Assembly: GCA_947501105.1 (NCBI GenBank)
Contig: CANMUP010000002.1
Location: forward strand, 806,001-870,000
Origin: an uncultured Flaviramulus sp.
GTDB taxonomy: Bacteria; Bacteroidota; Bacteroidia; Flavobacteriales; Flavobacteriaceae
Reading direction: 5' to 3'
Length of the DNA stretch: 64,000 nucleotides
Every line of letters starts with the position of its first letter. Position 1 is the first letter of the stretch. The translations under genes were made by a program, and so were the position numbers. Below are positions 18,525 to 28,156 of this stretch, piece by piece. Under the pieces are notes generated by a model. That model was given only the letters and a program-made list of their open reading frames with translations, made no database searches and had not been told where the DNA came from.

Positions 18525-19544
18525 ATGTATATAGCCATTAGTAAACAACAACAAGGCGAAAATTTTAGCGGCAGTGTACGGGATTTTGTTCAATATCTGG
18601 AAAAAGAAAATGGTGAAAAGCATCCAGAGCTTCAGGAATCTTTTTTTGACCAGTACCATGATCACATCAGTTCAGAAGAAGTCATAGCTCAAATAGATTC
18701 TAACACGGCCAAACTTAATAAGAAAGACCCCAATTTTTACTCTATGGTAGTTAGTCCCTCTCAAAGCGAATTGAAAGCCATCAATAATGATCCTGAGAAA
18801 CTGCGGCAATATGTAAGAGCACTTATGAAGGATTATGCGGGGTCTTTCCATAGAAATGAGCAGGTTGAGGTTGATGCTATAAAATACTATGCTAAAATTG
18901 AAAAGGAAAGAACGTTTAAAGGTACCGATAAGGAAATTCAGGAGAACCAACCATATGCCACGAAAATATTAAAACTCAAAAAGGACATACGGGCTATTGA
19001 AAAAGGGGAATCAACAGGCGATATAAAACGTATTATAAAAGAAATCGACCGTTTGGAAACCGATGCGCCTCATAAGATTGATGGGCAGCGCATTGTTCGG
19101 GGTATGAAAAAGGAAGGGATGCAGAATCATGTCCATATTATCCTTAGTCATAAAAATGTAACTAACACGTTCAAGTTATCGCCCTTATCTCAGCATAAAG
19201 CGGCTGAGACCATTTTAAATGGAAAAACAATAAAGCAAGGGTTTAATCGGGACCAATTTTATAAGGCGGCAGAACAGACCTTCGATAGGACCTTTGGTTA
19301 TAAACGAAACTTTGTCGAAACTTATAAGGCAAGAAATGTATTGGATAAGGACCCTAAGCAGTTTTTCGCTATGCTGGCAGGATTGCCGACCACAGAAAAG
19401 CAAGCGGCATTTAAAATGTTATTTAAGGCTGGGGTTCATGTGCCAACTATTCCAACTAATAAAGTACAACTAGCCTATAAAGCCCTTATGAAACTCAAAA
19501 GAGGTGTGGAAACCGCCATTAGTTCGAGTTCCATAGGCGTTTAA
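18525..19544 (+). CDS. MobB-family relaxase
   Basis: A 339-residue relaxase. It opens MYIAISKQQQGENFSGSVRD, with the expected early aromatic and charged residues. The central histidine motif is GMQNHVHIILSHKNVTN, where H-x-H would bind the metal needed for nicking. The basic C-terminal half likely contacts DNA. The likely catalytic tyrosines are around residues 92-135 (YVRALMKDYAG and IKYYAKIEKER), but which one acts cannot be fixed by eye. It would nick oriT, attach to the 5' end and pilot the strand through the tra channel. It is two bases downstream of the BfmA-like gene and 10 bp upstream of the coupling protein. Confidence 0.85.
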   Translation: MYIAISKQQQGENFSGSVRDFVQYLEKENGEKHPELQESFFDQYHDHISSEEVIAQIDSNTAKLNKKDPNFYSMVVSPSQSELKAINNDPEKLRQYVRALMKDYAGSFHRNEQVEVDAIKYYAKIEKERTFKGTDKEIQENQPYATKILKLKKDIRAIEKGESTGDIKRIIKEIDRLETDAPHKIDGQRIVRGMKKEGMQNHVHIILSHKNVTNTFKLSPLSQHKAAETILNGKTIKQGFNRDQFYKAAEQTFDRTFGYKRNFVETYKARNVLDKDPKQFFAMLAGLPTTEKQAAFKMLFKAGVHVPTIPTNKVQLAYKALMKLKRGVETAISSSSIGV

Positions 19545-19554
19545 ATAAAGTATT

Positions 19555-21135
19555 ATGATAAACTTACAATTACTAATTCCGTCATTGATCTTAGGAGGGC
19601 TTATGTCCTATATAGTCAACAAATATGTGCGTCAAGGGGCTTTTATGATATTCATGTGCCTGATTCTGGCTTCGGTTATTATCGGGGTGATTATGGACTT
19701 TCAAGCCTTATTAAAAGCCATACTCCTTATGGTTGTACCCTGGCAATTTATAAACCTGGTGTGCTATGCTTATGGCGGGAACAGCGAAGACCAAATCATC
19801 CGAAAAGAATATAAAGTGGTGATCAAAACTCGGGGAGCTAATCTCGTTCTGGAAAATATTAGACGCGGCATCTCAGTCATTGCAGCAGCAGGCAGTGGCA
19901 AAACGGAAAGTATTATCTACGGCTTGATGAAGCACTTTAAAGATCATAAATTTTGTGGTGTTATCCATGACTATAAGCATTTTGAAATCACCGAAATGGC
20001 ATATCCCTTATACCTAAATAGTGGAAACAAATTTTATATTGTTTCTTTTGATCCCATTCATTACAGAGTCAACCCCATTGCTCCAAAATATTTGCCTGAT
20101 GAAGAGAGCGTTTATGAAGTGTCTAGAGTGCTTCTGGAAAATCTAATGGAGACCAAAGAAGCGGATAATAATAGTACCTCACGTTTTTTTAAAGATGCCG
20201 TAGAAGGACTTATCAGTGGGCTGATTTGGCGTTTAAGAACAGATTATAAGGACTATTGTACGATACCACACTTAATAGCCCTTTATCAGCAATTGGGGAC
20301 CAAAGGACTCCTGAAATTTTTAAAGGCTGATTTGACCGCCAGAGCCATGGCAGATGCCTTTATTAGCGGGGTAGGATCCGAACGGCAAACCGCTGGCGTG
20401 AAAAGTACCTTAGCGAATGCCTTTAAAAAAATCAGTACTAAAAAAATATTCATGGCCTTGTCCTCCGATGATATTCCACTTGATATCAATAACCCAGAAG
20501 ACCCTGCTGTTATTTGTGTGGTCAATAACCCCAAAAAGGATGCCTCGTTATCACCAATCATAGCCACCATTTTGCATACCATAACCAAACAAATAAGTGA
20601 GCGAAAGCGGTTGCCTTCATTTATGTTATTAGAGGAAGCGCCGACCATCCGGCTTTTGCATATGCACCGCATCCCAGCGACTTTGAGAAGCTATGATATC
20701 GCAACGGTGTATGTGATGCAAGATAAAATTCAGAATGATATGCTCTATGGTGAAAAGGCCAGTAGAGCCATACTCAGTAATCTGTCCTATCAGTTCTTTG
20801 GGAAAGTTAATGATCCAGATACAGCCAAGTACTATGAGCGTTTTTTCGAAATCGTGAAGAATCCAACCAAAAGTATAAGTAAAGGAACCGGGCTGACCTG
20901 GGAAGCCCGAATTACTAAAGGCGAACGAGAAGTGCCTAAACGACGAGCAGAAATCTTTTTTAGATTGAAGCAAGGGGAGTTTATAGTGTTTGCGGATGGC
21001 AAGGATAAAAAAGTGCGGTTTAAACGTCCACATATTATTAAGGAACTTCCAGAGCCTCCAAGAGGGTATACCGAGAAGGATTTACAATTAAACTTTAACA
21101 GGATCTATAGCGAGGTAAAATCTATGTTTAAATAG
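19555..21135 (+). CDS. VirD4/TraG-type coupling ATPase
   Basis: A 526-residue type IV coupling protein (often called MobC in these elements). Hydrophobic segments at about residues 3-20 and 28-70 anchor it in the inner membrane. The ATPase follows, with Walker A AAAGSGKTESI (Gly113 to Thr117) and a Walker B-like strand FMLLEEAPTIRLL. NLSYQFFGKVNDPDTAKYYE and the later arginine-rich part match the VirD4 fold. It would deliver the relaxase-DNA complex to the TraG channel ATPase encoded about 35 kb to the right. Mobilization genes and channel genes sit at opposite ends of this ICE, with cargo between them. Confidence 0.9.
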   Translation: MINLQLLIPSLILGGLMSYIVNKYVRQGAFMIFMCLILASVIIGVIMDFQALLKAILLMVVPWQFINLVCYAYGGNSEDQIIRKEYKVVIKTRGANLVLENIRRGISVIAAAGSGKTESIIYGLMKHFKDHKFCGVIHDYKHFEITEMAYPLYLNSGNKFYIVSFDPIHYRVNPIAPKYLPDEESVYEVSRVLLENLMETKEADNNSTSRFFKDAVEGLISGLIWRLRTDYKDYCTIPHLIALYQQLGTKGLLKFLKADLTARAMADAFISGVGSERQTAGVKSTLANAFKKISTKKIFMALSSDDIPLDINNPEDPAVICVVNNPKKDASLSPIIATILHTITKQISERKRLPSFMLLEEAPTIRLLHMHRIPATLRSYDIATVYVMQDKIQNDMLYGEKASRAILSNLSYQFFGKVNDPDTAKYYERFFEIVKNPTKSISKGTGLTWEARITKGEREVPKRRAEIFFRLKQGEFIVFADGKDKKVRFKRPHIIKELPEPPRGYTEKDLQLNFNRIYSEVKSMFK

Positions 21136-21160
21136 TAGGGTTTGGTAAAATTTATCTCTA

Positions 21161-21190
21161 AAGGATAGGAAGTTGACTGTAAAGGATTAA
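21161..21190 (+). promoter_or_regulatory. Operator-like motif, copy A
   Basis: GGAT at 21163-21166, TTGACT at 21173-21178 and GGAT at 21184-21187, so the GGAT words are 21 bp apart. The same pattern with identical spacing occurs at 45322 and 46904. It lies 87 bp before the small gene at 21277. A two-turn direct repeat suits a dimeric AraC-type activator, and one is encoded at 45375-46358. Confidence 0.55.
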
Positions 21191-21276
21191 ATAGGATGAA
21201 CCTGATTAAAAGGACTTGTTTTGTTTGAAGCGCAGCTCAAATCTTTCTAAATTTAAATACTTGAGTTACGAATCAT

Positions 21277-21525
21277 ATGGGACATCCTGAACTAACATAC
21301 ATACTATCTGCGAATAAAACGGCTATGGCATTATTTAAAACATCTAAAGAAACCTTGATGCATTCTACTAGCTATGATTTTATGGTGTATAGGTTTTCTC
21401 AGTGGGATGAAGTTCTTGAAGAATTAGAAGACTGGGAAGACTATATTGATATTGATGAAGCGACATATCATGCCCTATATAGTAACCTGTGCCTCAAGTT
21501 TAGAGGGCTTATTAAATATCTCTAA
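21277..21525 (+). CDS. Small acidic hypothetical protein with a degenerate copy elsewhere
   Basis: An 82-residue acidic protein with no recognised domain (WDEVLEELEDWEDYIDIDEA). Its last 45 codons recur in degraded form at 28971-29105, with 29 of 44 residues identical and a stop where this gene has Trp. That similarity shows that the frame here is real. It lies 87 bp downstream of operator-like copy A, so it may belong to the regulon of the AraC protein at 45375-46358. Its position just left of the SOS polymerase module makes it one flank of that module. Function is unknown. Confidence 0.7.
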   Translation: MGHPELTYILSANKTAMALFKTSKETLMHSTSYDFMVYRFSQWDEVLEELEDWEDYIDIDEATYHALYSNLCLKFRGLIKYL

Positions 21526-21628
21526 TAGTGTGAGATGACTATGTTGATAGTTTTTTCTACGTTATATGGAAGTAGATCTTAGGGTTAAATAGTGAAGCTA
21601 TTCATTACTATTTTAGTATCTTTAGAAT

Positions 21629-21760
21629 ATGAAATGGCCCAAAAAATACAAGGATTATTATGAGTACTATGCAGATAGGATACCCTTGCCCAACTTGACA
21701 GGTCTTATTTTTATTATCATTTGTCTGGTGGCTTTTGGATTTTATTTTTTACTGAACTAA
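21629..21760 (+). CDS. Possible 43-residue single-span membrane protein
   Basis: A short frame beginning MKWPKKYKDYYEYYADRIPL with one strong hydrophobic span (LTGLIFIIICLVAFGFYFLL) ending at the C-terminus. The basic, tyrosine-rich head followed by a clean membrane helix looks deliberate. It lies between the 82-residue gene and the exonuclease gene, which reads toward it. No family is recognised. Confidence 0.45.
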   Translation: MKWPKKYKDYYEYYADRIPLPNLTGLIFIIICLVAFGFYFLLN

Positions 21761-21779
21761 TCCAATTTTTTACTGCATC

Positions 21780-23111
21780 TTAAAGCATGATGTGGCGACG
21801 TAAAAATTTCTGAATATCAACATTATCCTTTTGAGGGATTAAAAACGGTTCCAATTCGTCCTGGTTGGTGATTTGCTCCGAACCTTCAATAAATCCATAA
21901 CCTAAATACACACCATTTTTTATCAGAATAAACCCGGCTTCATCTAAATGACGCCCTTTTTCTTTTAGAACCACATCTTGAGAAGCTTCTGTAATATAAT
22001 GTAAAGCTTTCGAAACACGGTTGTTATAGGATGAAACAGCTTCTAAATCTCTACATACGCCATGGCAGGTTTTTATCTTGAAATGGGAACACTGTGAGAC
22101 CCCTTCCTGTAAATGACAATATTTTGGGCATAATTCAAATTGTGTACATAGCTTCTCTAAAAATTGACGGCAATCTGTAATATTATAAAAGGTTAGTAAG
22201 GGATTTGGCGTCAATTTAAGAGCATTATAAGCCAAATGAACAATACCATGTCGGTCTTCATATTTAAAAATAGCATAGGCCTTTGGTTGGCGTTTTGATG
22301 CTTGATTATATTCAGGGAAATAATGTTTGATAGCAGCATCTTCCATGAGTAGAGCGATAAGTTCACTGCCCGATAATTCAAAATCAATATCGGCCGTTTC
22401 TCTACATAAATTCAGTTCTTTTTCCGTTTTATTATAAAAATGACCTAACACACGCTTTTTTAAATCTTTGGCTTTGCCCACATAAATGACTTTTCCTTTT
22501 TTGTTTTTAAAATAATAAATCCCTGGAGCATTAGGAATATTATTGAAGACTGAACTTGGTAAATGTGGCGGAAGCGTCGCTTCTTTGGATGATTTTTTTA
22601 AAAAATCACGAAATACCTGTTCTGAATCCTCTTGAGATAATAAAAGTTCAAATAATATAACCGTGGCTTCCGCATCACCACGTGCACGATGTCTTCCTTG
22701 AATAGTTATAGAAAGATTGCTGCAAAGCTTTCCTAAACTATAGGATTTGTAACCCGGAAGTAATTTGCGAGAAAGACGCACGGTACATAATTTACGTCTT
22801 GTAAAATCAATACCTATGGTTTTGAATTCATTTCGGATGACGTTATAATCAAAATTGACACTGTGGGCTACAAAAATAGTCCCTTCAGTAATGGCTAAAA
22901 CGGCATCTGCCACTTCTGAAAACGTGGGTGCATCAGCCACCATGGCATCGTCTATGCCTGTTAAGGCTGTAATGTAGGGAGGTATAGGAATTTCTGGATT
23001 GACTAAGGACGTAAACTCATCAATAACCTGATTACCATCATACTTGAATATAGATATCTCAGTAATTCTATTCCCTTGACCCGTCGTTTCAACATCTATA
23101 ATGGTGTACAT
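21780..23111 (-). CDS. DnaQ-like exonuclease fused to a GIY-YIG (UvrC/Cho-like) nuclease
   Basis: A 443-residue fusion. Residues 1-165 are a DEDD exonuclease of the DNA polymerase III epsilon type: IIDVETTG (Exo I), AHSVNFDYNVI (Exo II) and HRARGDAEATVILF (Exo III). Residues about 195-280 are a GIY-YIG domain: NAPGIYYFKNKKGKVIYVGKAKDLKKRV. A cysteine- and histidine-containing stretch follows (CPKYCHLQEGVSQC). The same fusion is known from chromosomal homologs of the UvrC/Cho kind and should proofread or incise DNA. Its gene lies one base beyond the stop of the S24 repressor gene, in the same direction, so repressor and nuclease are one operon. That places it in the SOS-like module. Confidence 0.88.
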   Translation of the reverse strand: MYTIIDVETTGQGNRITEISIFKYDGNQVIDEFTSLVNPEIPIPPYITALTGIDDAMVADAPTFSEVADAVLAITEGTIFVAHSVNFDYNVIRNEFKTIGIDFTRRKLCTVRLSRKLLPGYKSYSLGKLCSNLSITIQGRHRARGDAEATVILFELLLSQEDSEQVFRDFLKKSSKEATLPPHLPSSVFNNIPNAPGIYYFKNKKGKVIYVGKAKDLKKRVLGHFYNKTEKELNLCRETADIDFELSGSELIALLMEDAAIKHYFPEYNQASKRQPKAYAIFKYEDRHGIVHLAYNALKLTPNPLLTFYNITDCRQFLEKLCTQFELCPKYCHLQEGVSQCSHFKIKTCHGVCRDLEAVSSYNNRVSKALHYITEASQDVVLKEKGRHLDEAGFILIKNGVYLGYGFIEGSEQITNQDELEPFLIPQKDNVDIQKFLRRHIML

Positions 23112-23112
23112 G

Positions 23113-23883
23113 TTATGATAGCTTTTGCAAGGCTTTCAACTCCACACCCAAATTATTAAACATACTGATGATGCTACTAATCTTTAATTCTTCTTCATCA
23201 TATTCTTGGGTATTAATGCTACAAGTAAACTCCCATATTTCAAGAACTTCGTTTATAGGTACGCTATAATCATGATACATTTTGTTATCAGAGATCAAGA
23301 GCAAGGAATTATTTAAATCAATGTTATTCATCACCCGTTTATAAACCATCCCATCATTAAGCGTGACAAGCACATAGGTTTTCCCCGTTTTAATATCATT
23401 CCGGTCTTCAATAAACTTACCCACCACATAAGAACCACTTTTTATAGGTAACATAGAATCGCCTTTTATGGGAAAAGCACGGTGCTTACCCGTTGGTAAA
23501 AAAGGCAGTTTAATTTTATCTAAGTGCTCAATATATTCTGGGTCGTCATATCCATTTAAATACCCAGCTGAGGCTTTTGTTGGAACGACCTCGATGAGGT
23601 TTTCATTATCGGAATCTACCAGGATAGGGAATAACACACGCTGATTTCCGATTTCAATAAATGAGGATTCTTTGGACTTGGTCAAGTCCTTTTTAATGAG
23701 AATATCTACAGGGATTTTAAAATAATCAGATAGTTTGATGAGCATCTCAATAGTGGGTGCCGACCGGTTTTCTTCATAAGATCCTATTCTTGAACGCGTC
23801 ACGTCAAGCTCGTCCGCAAGCCCTTCCTGTGATAGTCCTTTGAGCGATCGTAAGTGTTTGATGTTTTTTGCTATAATTTTCAT
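23113..23883 (-). CDS. LexA-like repressor (XRE helix-turn-helix + S24 peptidase)
   Basis: A 256-residue self-cleaving repressor. The helix-turn-helix is at residues 8-60 (LSQEGLADELDVTRSRIGSY). The S24 domain shows the Ala-Gly cleavage site in TKASAGY, the catalytic serine in KGDSMLP and the lysine in MVYKRVM. Such proteins cleave themselves on RecA filaments and then release their targets. It is divergent from the Y-family polymerase gene with only 52 bp between, so it most likely controls that operon and its own. It heads a two-gene minus-strand operon with the exonuclease. This is the clearest regulator of the module. Confidence 0.9.
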   Translation of the reverse strand: MKIIAKNIKHLRSLKGLSQEGLADELDVTRSRIGSYEENRSAPTIEMLIKLSDYFKIPVDILIKKDLTKSKESSFIEIGNQRVLFPILVDSDNENLIEVVPTKASAGYLNGYDDPEYIEHLDKIKLPFLPTGKHRAFPIKGDSMLPIKSGSYVVGKFIEDRNDIKTGKTYVLVTLNDGMVYKRVMNNIDLNNSLLLISDNKMYHDYSVPINEVLEIWEFTCSINTQEYDEEELKISSIISMFNNLGVELKALQKLS

Positions 23884-23935
23884 AATACTACAAATATAAG
23901 CAATAAATACTTAAAATTGTAGCTAATTTTGTGAT
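23884..23935. promoter_or_regulatory. Divergent SOS-type operator/promoter
   Basis: In the 52 bp between the S24 repressor and the polymerase gene, CTACAA (23888-23893) faces TTGTAG (23917-23922). CAAATATA at 23891-23898 reads TATATTTG on the minus strand, and TAATTTTG lies at 23924-23931 on the plus strand. Both fit TAnnTTTG, the Bacteroidetes -7 box. Both genes would have very short leaders, and a repressor on the repeat would cover both starts. Confidence 0.6.
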
Positions 23936-25150
23936 ATGAAAAAGAGCATATTGCATATGGATTTGGATACCTTTTTTGTGTCCTGTGAGCGACTCATTGA
24001 TAGTAAACTGCAGAAACGACCGTTGTTGGTTGGTGGTACTGGAGACCGCGGCGTTGTATCCGCATGCAGCTATGAGACCCGTAAGTTTGGAGTGCATTCT
24101 GGGATGTCCATGAAGCTAGCCAAACGCTTATGTCCTGAAGCCGTAGTCATTCGTGGAAACGCGTCAACCTATTCAAAATATTCCCATCTGGTGACCGATA
24201 TTATTAAAGAAAGCGTACCCATTTTTGAAAAAGCAAGTATTGATGAATTTTATGCCGATTTAAGTGGTATGGATAAGTTTTTTGGGAGCTATAAATATGC
24301 CTCTGAACTCCGAGCAACCATCATAAAAGAAACAGGACTGCCTATTTCTTTTGGATTGTCCCAAAATAAGATCGTGTCTAAAGTTGCCACTGGTGAGGCA
24401 AAACCTAATAACCAGCTGCGGATAGATCATGGGTTTGAAAAATCTTTTTTAGCCCCCTTATCCATTAGGAAGATCCCTTCAGTAGGTGAAAAAACATATA
24501 AAATACTTAGGAATCTGGGGATTGATAAAGTTCAGGTCATACAGCAAATGCCTGTGGAAATGATGACCAGTGTTTTAGGTGTTAATGGATTGACCATTTG
24601 GAAACGTGCCCAAGGGATTGATAATCCGCCATTAATTCCGTTTCATGAACGAAAATCAATTTCTATAGAACGCACTTTTACTAAAGATACCATTGATATG
24701 GTGAAACTGCGCACCACTATTTTTGCTATGGCTGAAAGTTTAGCCTACCAATTGCGTAGTGGTGATAAACTAGCTGCCTGTATTAGTGTAAAGATTAGGT
24801 ACTCCGATTTTAATACCTATAGCAAGCAACAAAAAATAGCCTATACCAGTGCCGATCATGTGATTATTCCAAAAGTGCTAGACCTCTTTGATAGTCTATA
24901 TCAACGACGTTTATTAATTCGATTAGTAGGCGTGAAGCTTAGTCATATTGTGAGTGGTAATTATCAGATTAATTTATTTGATGATACCCAAGAGATGCTC
25001 AGTTTGTATAAAGCCATGGATACCATTAGAAGTCGGTATGGAGAGCATAGCATTCAAAAAGCATCTGGGATGGGCGCCAAAACTATAGGTGGATCTCATA
25101 ATCCTTTTAATGGGGAGCCTCCTATAATCTTAGCACATAGAAAGCAATAA
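23936..25150 (+). CDS. Y-family DNA polymerase (DinB/UmuC type)
   Basis: A 404-residue translesion polymerase. The palm has MDLDTFFVSCER and SIDEFYADLSG (catalytic Asp and Glu). The finger region VGGTGDRGVVSACSYETRKFGVHSGM and the helix-hairpin-helix at about 180-205 (IPSVGEKTYKILRNLGI) are present, followed by a little-finger domain. It would insert bases across lesions and raise mutation rate. It lies just after the divergent operator, and its stop overlaps the start of the polymerase III gene (TAATG), so the two are translated together. DinB and UmuC are not easily separated by eye; pairing with an S24 repressor is more UmuC-like. Confidence 0.92.
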   Translation: MKKSILHMDLDTFFVSCERLIDSKLQKRPLLVGGTGDRGVVSACSYETRKFGVHSGMSMKLAKRLCPEAVVIRGNASTYSKYSHLVTDIIKESVPIFEKASIDEFYADLSGMDKFFGSYKYASELRATIIKETGLPISFGLSQNKIVSKVATGEAKPNNQLRIDHGFEKSFLAPLSIRKIPSVGEKTYKILRNLGIDKVQVIQQMPVEMMTSVLGVNGLTIWKRAQGIDNPPLIPFHERKSISIERTFTKDTIDMVKLRTTIFAMAESLAYQLRSGDKLAACISVKIRYSDFNTYSKQQKIAYTSADHVIIPKVLDLFDSLYQRRLLIRLVGVKLSHIVSGNYQINLFDDTQEMLSLYKAMDTIRSRYGEHSIQKASGMGAKTIGGSHNPFNGEPPIILAHRKQ

Positions 25151-28107
25151 TGTATTTAAATTGTCACTCTTATTATTCCTTGCGTTATGGTACATTTTCT
25201 GAAGTGGACCTATTGCAATTGGCTCAAGAATATGGGGTGAAGACCTTAGCACTTACCGATATTAATAATACATCAGCCTGTTTGAATTTTATCAGAAAAT
25301 CTAAAGAATTTAATATCAAACCCGTTGTGGGGATCGATTTTAGAAATGGAAATACGCAACAGTTTGTGGGACTCGCCAAAAACAATCAAGGGTTTCAGGA
25401 GCTAAACGCTTTTTTATCTGAGCATAGTCATCAACATAAAGCGATACCTGATACAGCGCCTCATTTTAAGCATGCCTATGTGATTTATCCTTTTGAGCGG
25501 GTTTTACAACAAGAACGAACAGCATTCAAATCCCATGAATTTATAGGGGTTTCTATTGAAGAACTCCGGAAATTACCCTTTACAACCTATAAGCGGTTTA
25601 AGAATAAATTAGTCATTCAGCAACAGGTGACTATCAGGAGTAAGCGTGATTTTAATGCCCATCGATTACTGAGAGCTATAGGTAACAATATCCTCTTAAG
25701 TAAGCTTCAAAAAAGTGACGAGTGCAAAGAAACAGATATGATGCTCGATCTGGATGCTCTCAAAAAAGCGTTTGCCGAATACCCGCATATCATTTCAAAT
25801 ACAGAAAAAATATTAGAAGCCTGTCAAATTGATTTCAGCTTCGGAGCAGATCGAAACTCCCAAAACCAAAGCTTGTATTTAGACTCAAAAGAGGCCGATT
25901 ATCAATTATTAGTCAAGCTCTGCCATTCGAATCTAAACAGTCGCTATGCCAATCCGAACCAAAAGGTAAGGTCACGATTGCAAACCGAATTAAAGACCAT
26001 CAAAGCCATGGACTTTGTGTCTTACTTTTTAATCAATCATGATATTGTGTCTTATTCCAAACGTATGGGGTATATCCACGTGGGCAGGGGCAGTGGTGCC
26101 AACAGTATTGTAGCCTATATTATAGGCATTACCGATGTAGACCCTATTGAATTGGATTTGTATTTTGAACGTTTTATCAATCCTTTTAGAGCCTCCCCAC
26201 CAGATTTTGATATTGATTTTTCATGGAAGGACCGCGAGGATATTACCCAGTACATATTTAGACGGTTTAAGCATACCGCCTTATTAGCAACCTATAACAC
26301 CTTTAAATATAAAGGAGTGGTTAGGGAACTCGGTAAAGTGTTCGGATTGCCTAAAGAAGAGATCGATAAATTAAGCTCAGGCCATTTTATCTCGGATGAG
26401 TTGGATGAGATGTCAAAACTCGTTTTAAAGTATGGGAAACTCATACAGGGATTTCCGAATCATTTAAGCGTGCATTCCTGTGGTATTTTAATTTTAGACC
26501 AGCCCATTCATTATTATTCGGCTACCGATCTACCACCAAAAGGGTTTCCAACGGTACAGTTTGATATGATCATTGCCGAAGACGTCGGCGTGTTTAAGTT
26601 TGATATTCTAGGGCAACGGGGGTTGGCGAAAATTAAAGAAGCTATTGAAATTATTGCATACAACCAACCCGAATTACCGCCCATAGATATTAACCAAGTA
26701 GAGCGTTTTAAACAAGATCCAAAGATTAATAATTTATTGAAAAGGGGTAAAGCCATTGGTGCTTATTATGTCGAGTCTCCTGCCATGCGCGGTTTGATGC
26801 AAAAACTACAAACTCAGGATTATTTGGGTTTGGTAGCTGCAAGTTCCATCATTAGACCTGGGGTGTCGAGCTCCGGCATGAAAAAGGAATTTATTATAAG
26901 ACAGCGTTTTCCCGAAAAACGACAGGATGCCAACCCCATGCTGCTCAAAATTATGCCTGAGACCTATGGAATTATGGTCTATCAGGAAGATGTGCTTAAA
27001 GTAGCCAATCAATTTGCGGGTTTAACCTTAGGTGAAGCCGATGTACTCCGTCGCGGGATGAGTGGTAAGTTCAGATCCCGAACCGAGTTTATAGCCGTAG
27101 AAGAAAAGTTTATTGCCAATTGTAAAGCCAAAGGTTATCCAGAAACATTGACTAATGAAGTTTGGAATCAAATTAAAAGTTTTGCGGGTTATGCTTTTGC
27201 CAAAGGACATTCCGCATCCTATGCCGTGGAGAGCTACCAGAGTTTGTATCTTAAGTGTTATTTCCCCTTGGAGTTTATGGTGGCGGTCTTAAATAACGGT
27301 GGTGGATTTTATAGTGCAGCCCACTATATCCATGAGGCGCGCATGTGTGGTGGAATTATTAATGCACCATGTATTAATACCAGCGATCATGCTAATATTA
27401 TAAAAGGGAAACATATTTATTTAGGTTTTGGGTATTTAAAAAGCCTAGAGGTCTTAACCATTAAACGCATATTAAGTGAAAGGCAGCTTTATGGCAGCTT
27501 TAAATCCTTAGATGATTTTATCGATCGAGTCATCATAAGTATTGAACAGCTTACCATTCTTATTAGAATTGATGCCTTTAGATTTACCCGTCAATCCAAA
27601 ACAGAATTGTTATGGCAGGCTATTTTTAAGTTACAGGCCACCAAAGTCCGAACCACACAAGCCAAATTGTTTAAACCAAAGCATAAACAGTTTCAGTTAC
27701 CTAGTTTAAAGACCTCCTTAGTAGAAAACGCATACGATCAATTGGAATTATTGGGGTTTCCACTTTGTAATTACTTCGATTTAATTGATGACCCCTTGCA
27801 TAAACATATCCTAGCAAAGGACATGAAAAATCATATTAATCAAAAGGTGCTGCTTTATGGGACTTTGGTAAATACCCGTTTTCATAAATCATCTCAAGGG
27901 AAACTCATGCGATTTTGCACCTTTACCGATAGGGAAGGGGCTTACTTTGATACGGTGCATTTTACTAAAGTGGTTGATAGATATCCCATTACAGGGATAG
28001 GGGTTTATGCCTGTTATGCGAAAGTTACCGAGGAATTTGATTTTTGTAGCTTGGATATTATATGGTCCAAAAAACTGGCTTTTAAACCAGACCCTAGAAG
28101 TTTATAG
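25150..28107 (+). CDS. DNA polymerase III alpha-like (DnaE2-type) polymerase
   Basis: A 985-residue family C polymerase, shorter than the replicative DnaE (about 1150-1450 residues). The N-terminal PHP domain starts MYLNCHSYYSLRYGTFSE. The palm has HVGRGSGANSIVAYIIGITD and the catalytic aspartates in PPDFDIDFSW. It ends soon after an OB-like segment, so the C-terminal beta-clamp/tau region is reduced. Such short DnaE forms are encoded next to Y-family polymerases in mutagenesis cassettes. Overlap with the upstream gene, and an S24 repressor at the head of the divergent operon, support damage-induced expression. A replicative role for an ICE-borne copy is unlikely. Confidence 0.88.
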   Translation: MYLNCHSYYSLRYGTFSEVDLLQLAQEYGVKTLALTDINNTSACLNFIRKSKEFNIKPVVGIDFRNGNTQQFVGLAKNNQGFQELNAFLSEHSHQHKAIPDTAPHFKHAYVIYPFERVLQQERTAFKSHEFIGVSIEELRKLPFTTYKRFKNKLVIQQQVTIRSKRDFNAHRLLRAIGNNILLSKLQKSDECKETDMMLDLDALKKAFAEYPHIISNTEKILEACQIDFSFGADRNSQNQSLYLDSKEADYQLLVKLCHSNLNSRYANPNQKVRSRLQTELKTIKAMDFVSYFLINHDIVSYSKRMGYIHVGRGSGANSIVAYIIGITDVDPIELDLYFERFINPFRASPPDFDIDFSWKDREDITQYIFRRFKHTALLATYNTFKYKGVVRELGKVFGLPKEEIDKLSSGHFISDELDEMSKLVLKYGKLIQGFPNHLSVHSCGILILDQPIHYYSATDLPPKGFPTVQFDMIIAEDVGVFKFDILGQRGLAKIKEAIEIIAYNQPELPPIDINQVERFKQDPKINNLLKRGKAIGAYYVESPAMRGLMQKLQTQDYLGLVAASSIIRPGVSSSGMKKEFIIRQRFPEKRQDANPMLLKIMPETYGIMVYQEDVLKVANQFAGLTLGEADVLRRGMSGKFRSRTEFIAVEEKFIANCKAKGYPETLTNEVWNQIKSFAGYAFAKGHSASYAVESYQSLYLKCYFPLEFMVAVLNNGGGFYSAAHYIHEARMCGGIINAPCINTSDHANIIKGKHIYLGFGYLKSLEVLTIKRILSERQLYGSFKSLDDFIDRVIISIEQLTILIRIDAFRFTRQSKTELLWQAIFKLQATKVRTTQAKLFKPKHKQFQLPSLKTSLVENAYDQLELLGFPLCNYFDLIDDPLHKHILAKDMKNHINQKVLLYGTLVNTRFHKSSQGKLMRFCTFTDREGAYFDTVHFTKVVDRYPITGIGVYACYAKVTEEFDFCSLDIIWSKKLAFKPDPRSL

Positions 28108-28156
28108 ATTTATGTAAAGTAATTATTTAGTAACTTTATAACACAAAAGATTCATT

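Noticed and set aside
20286-21033. Two long minus-strand frames opposite the coupling protein
   Set aside because: They lie fully inside the VirD4-like gene, whose frame has clear ATPase motifs.
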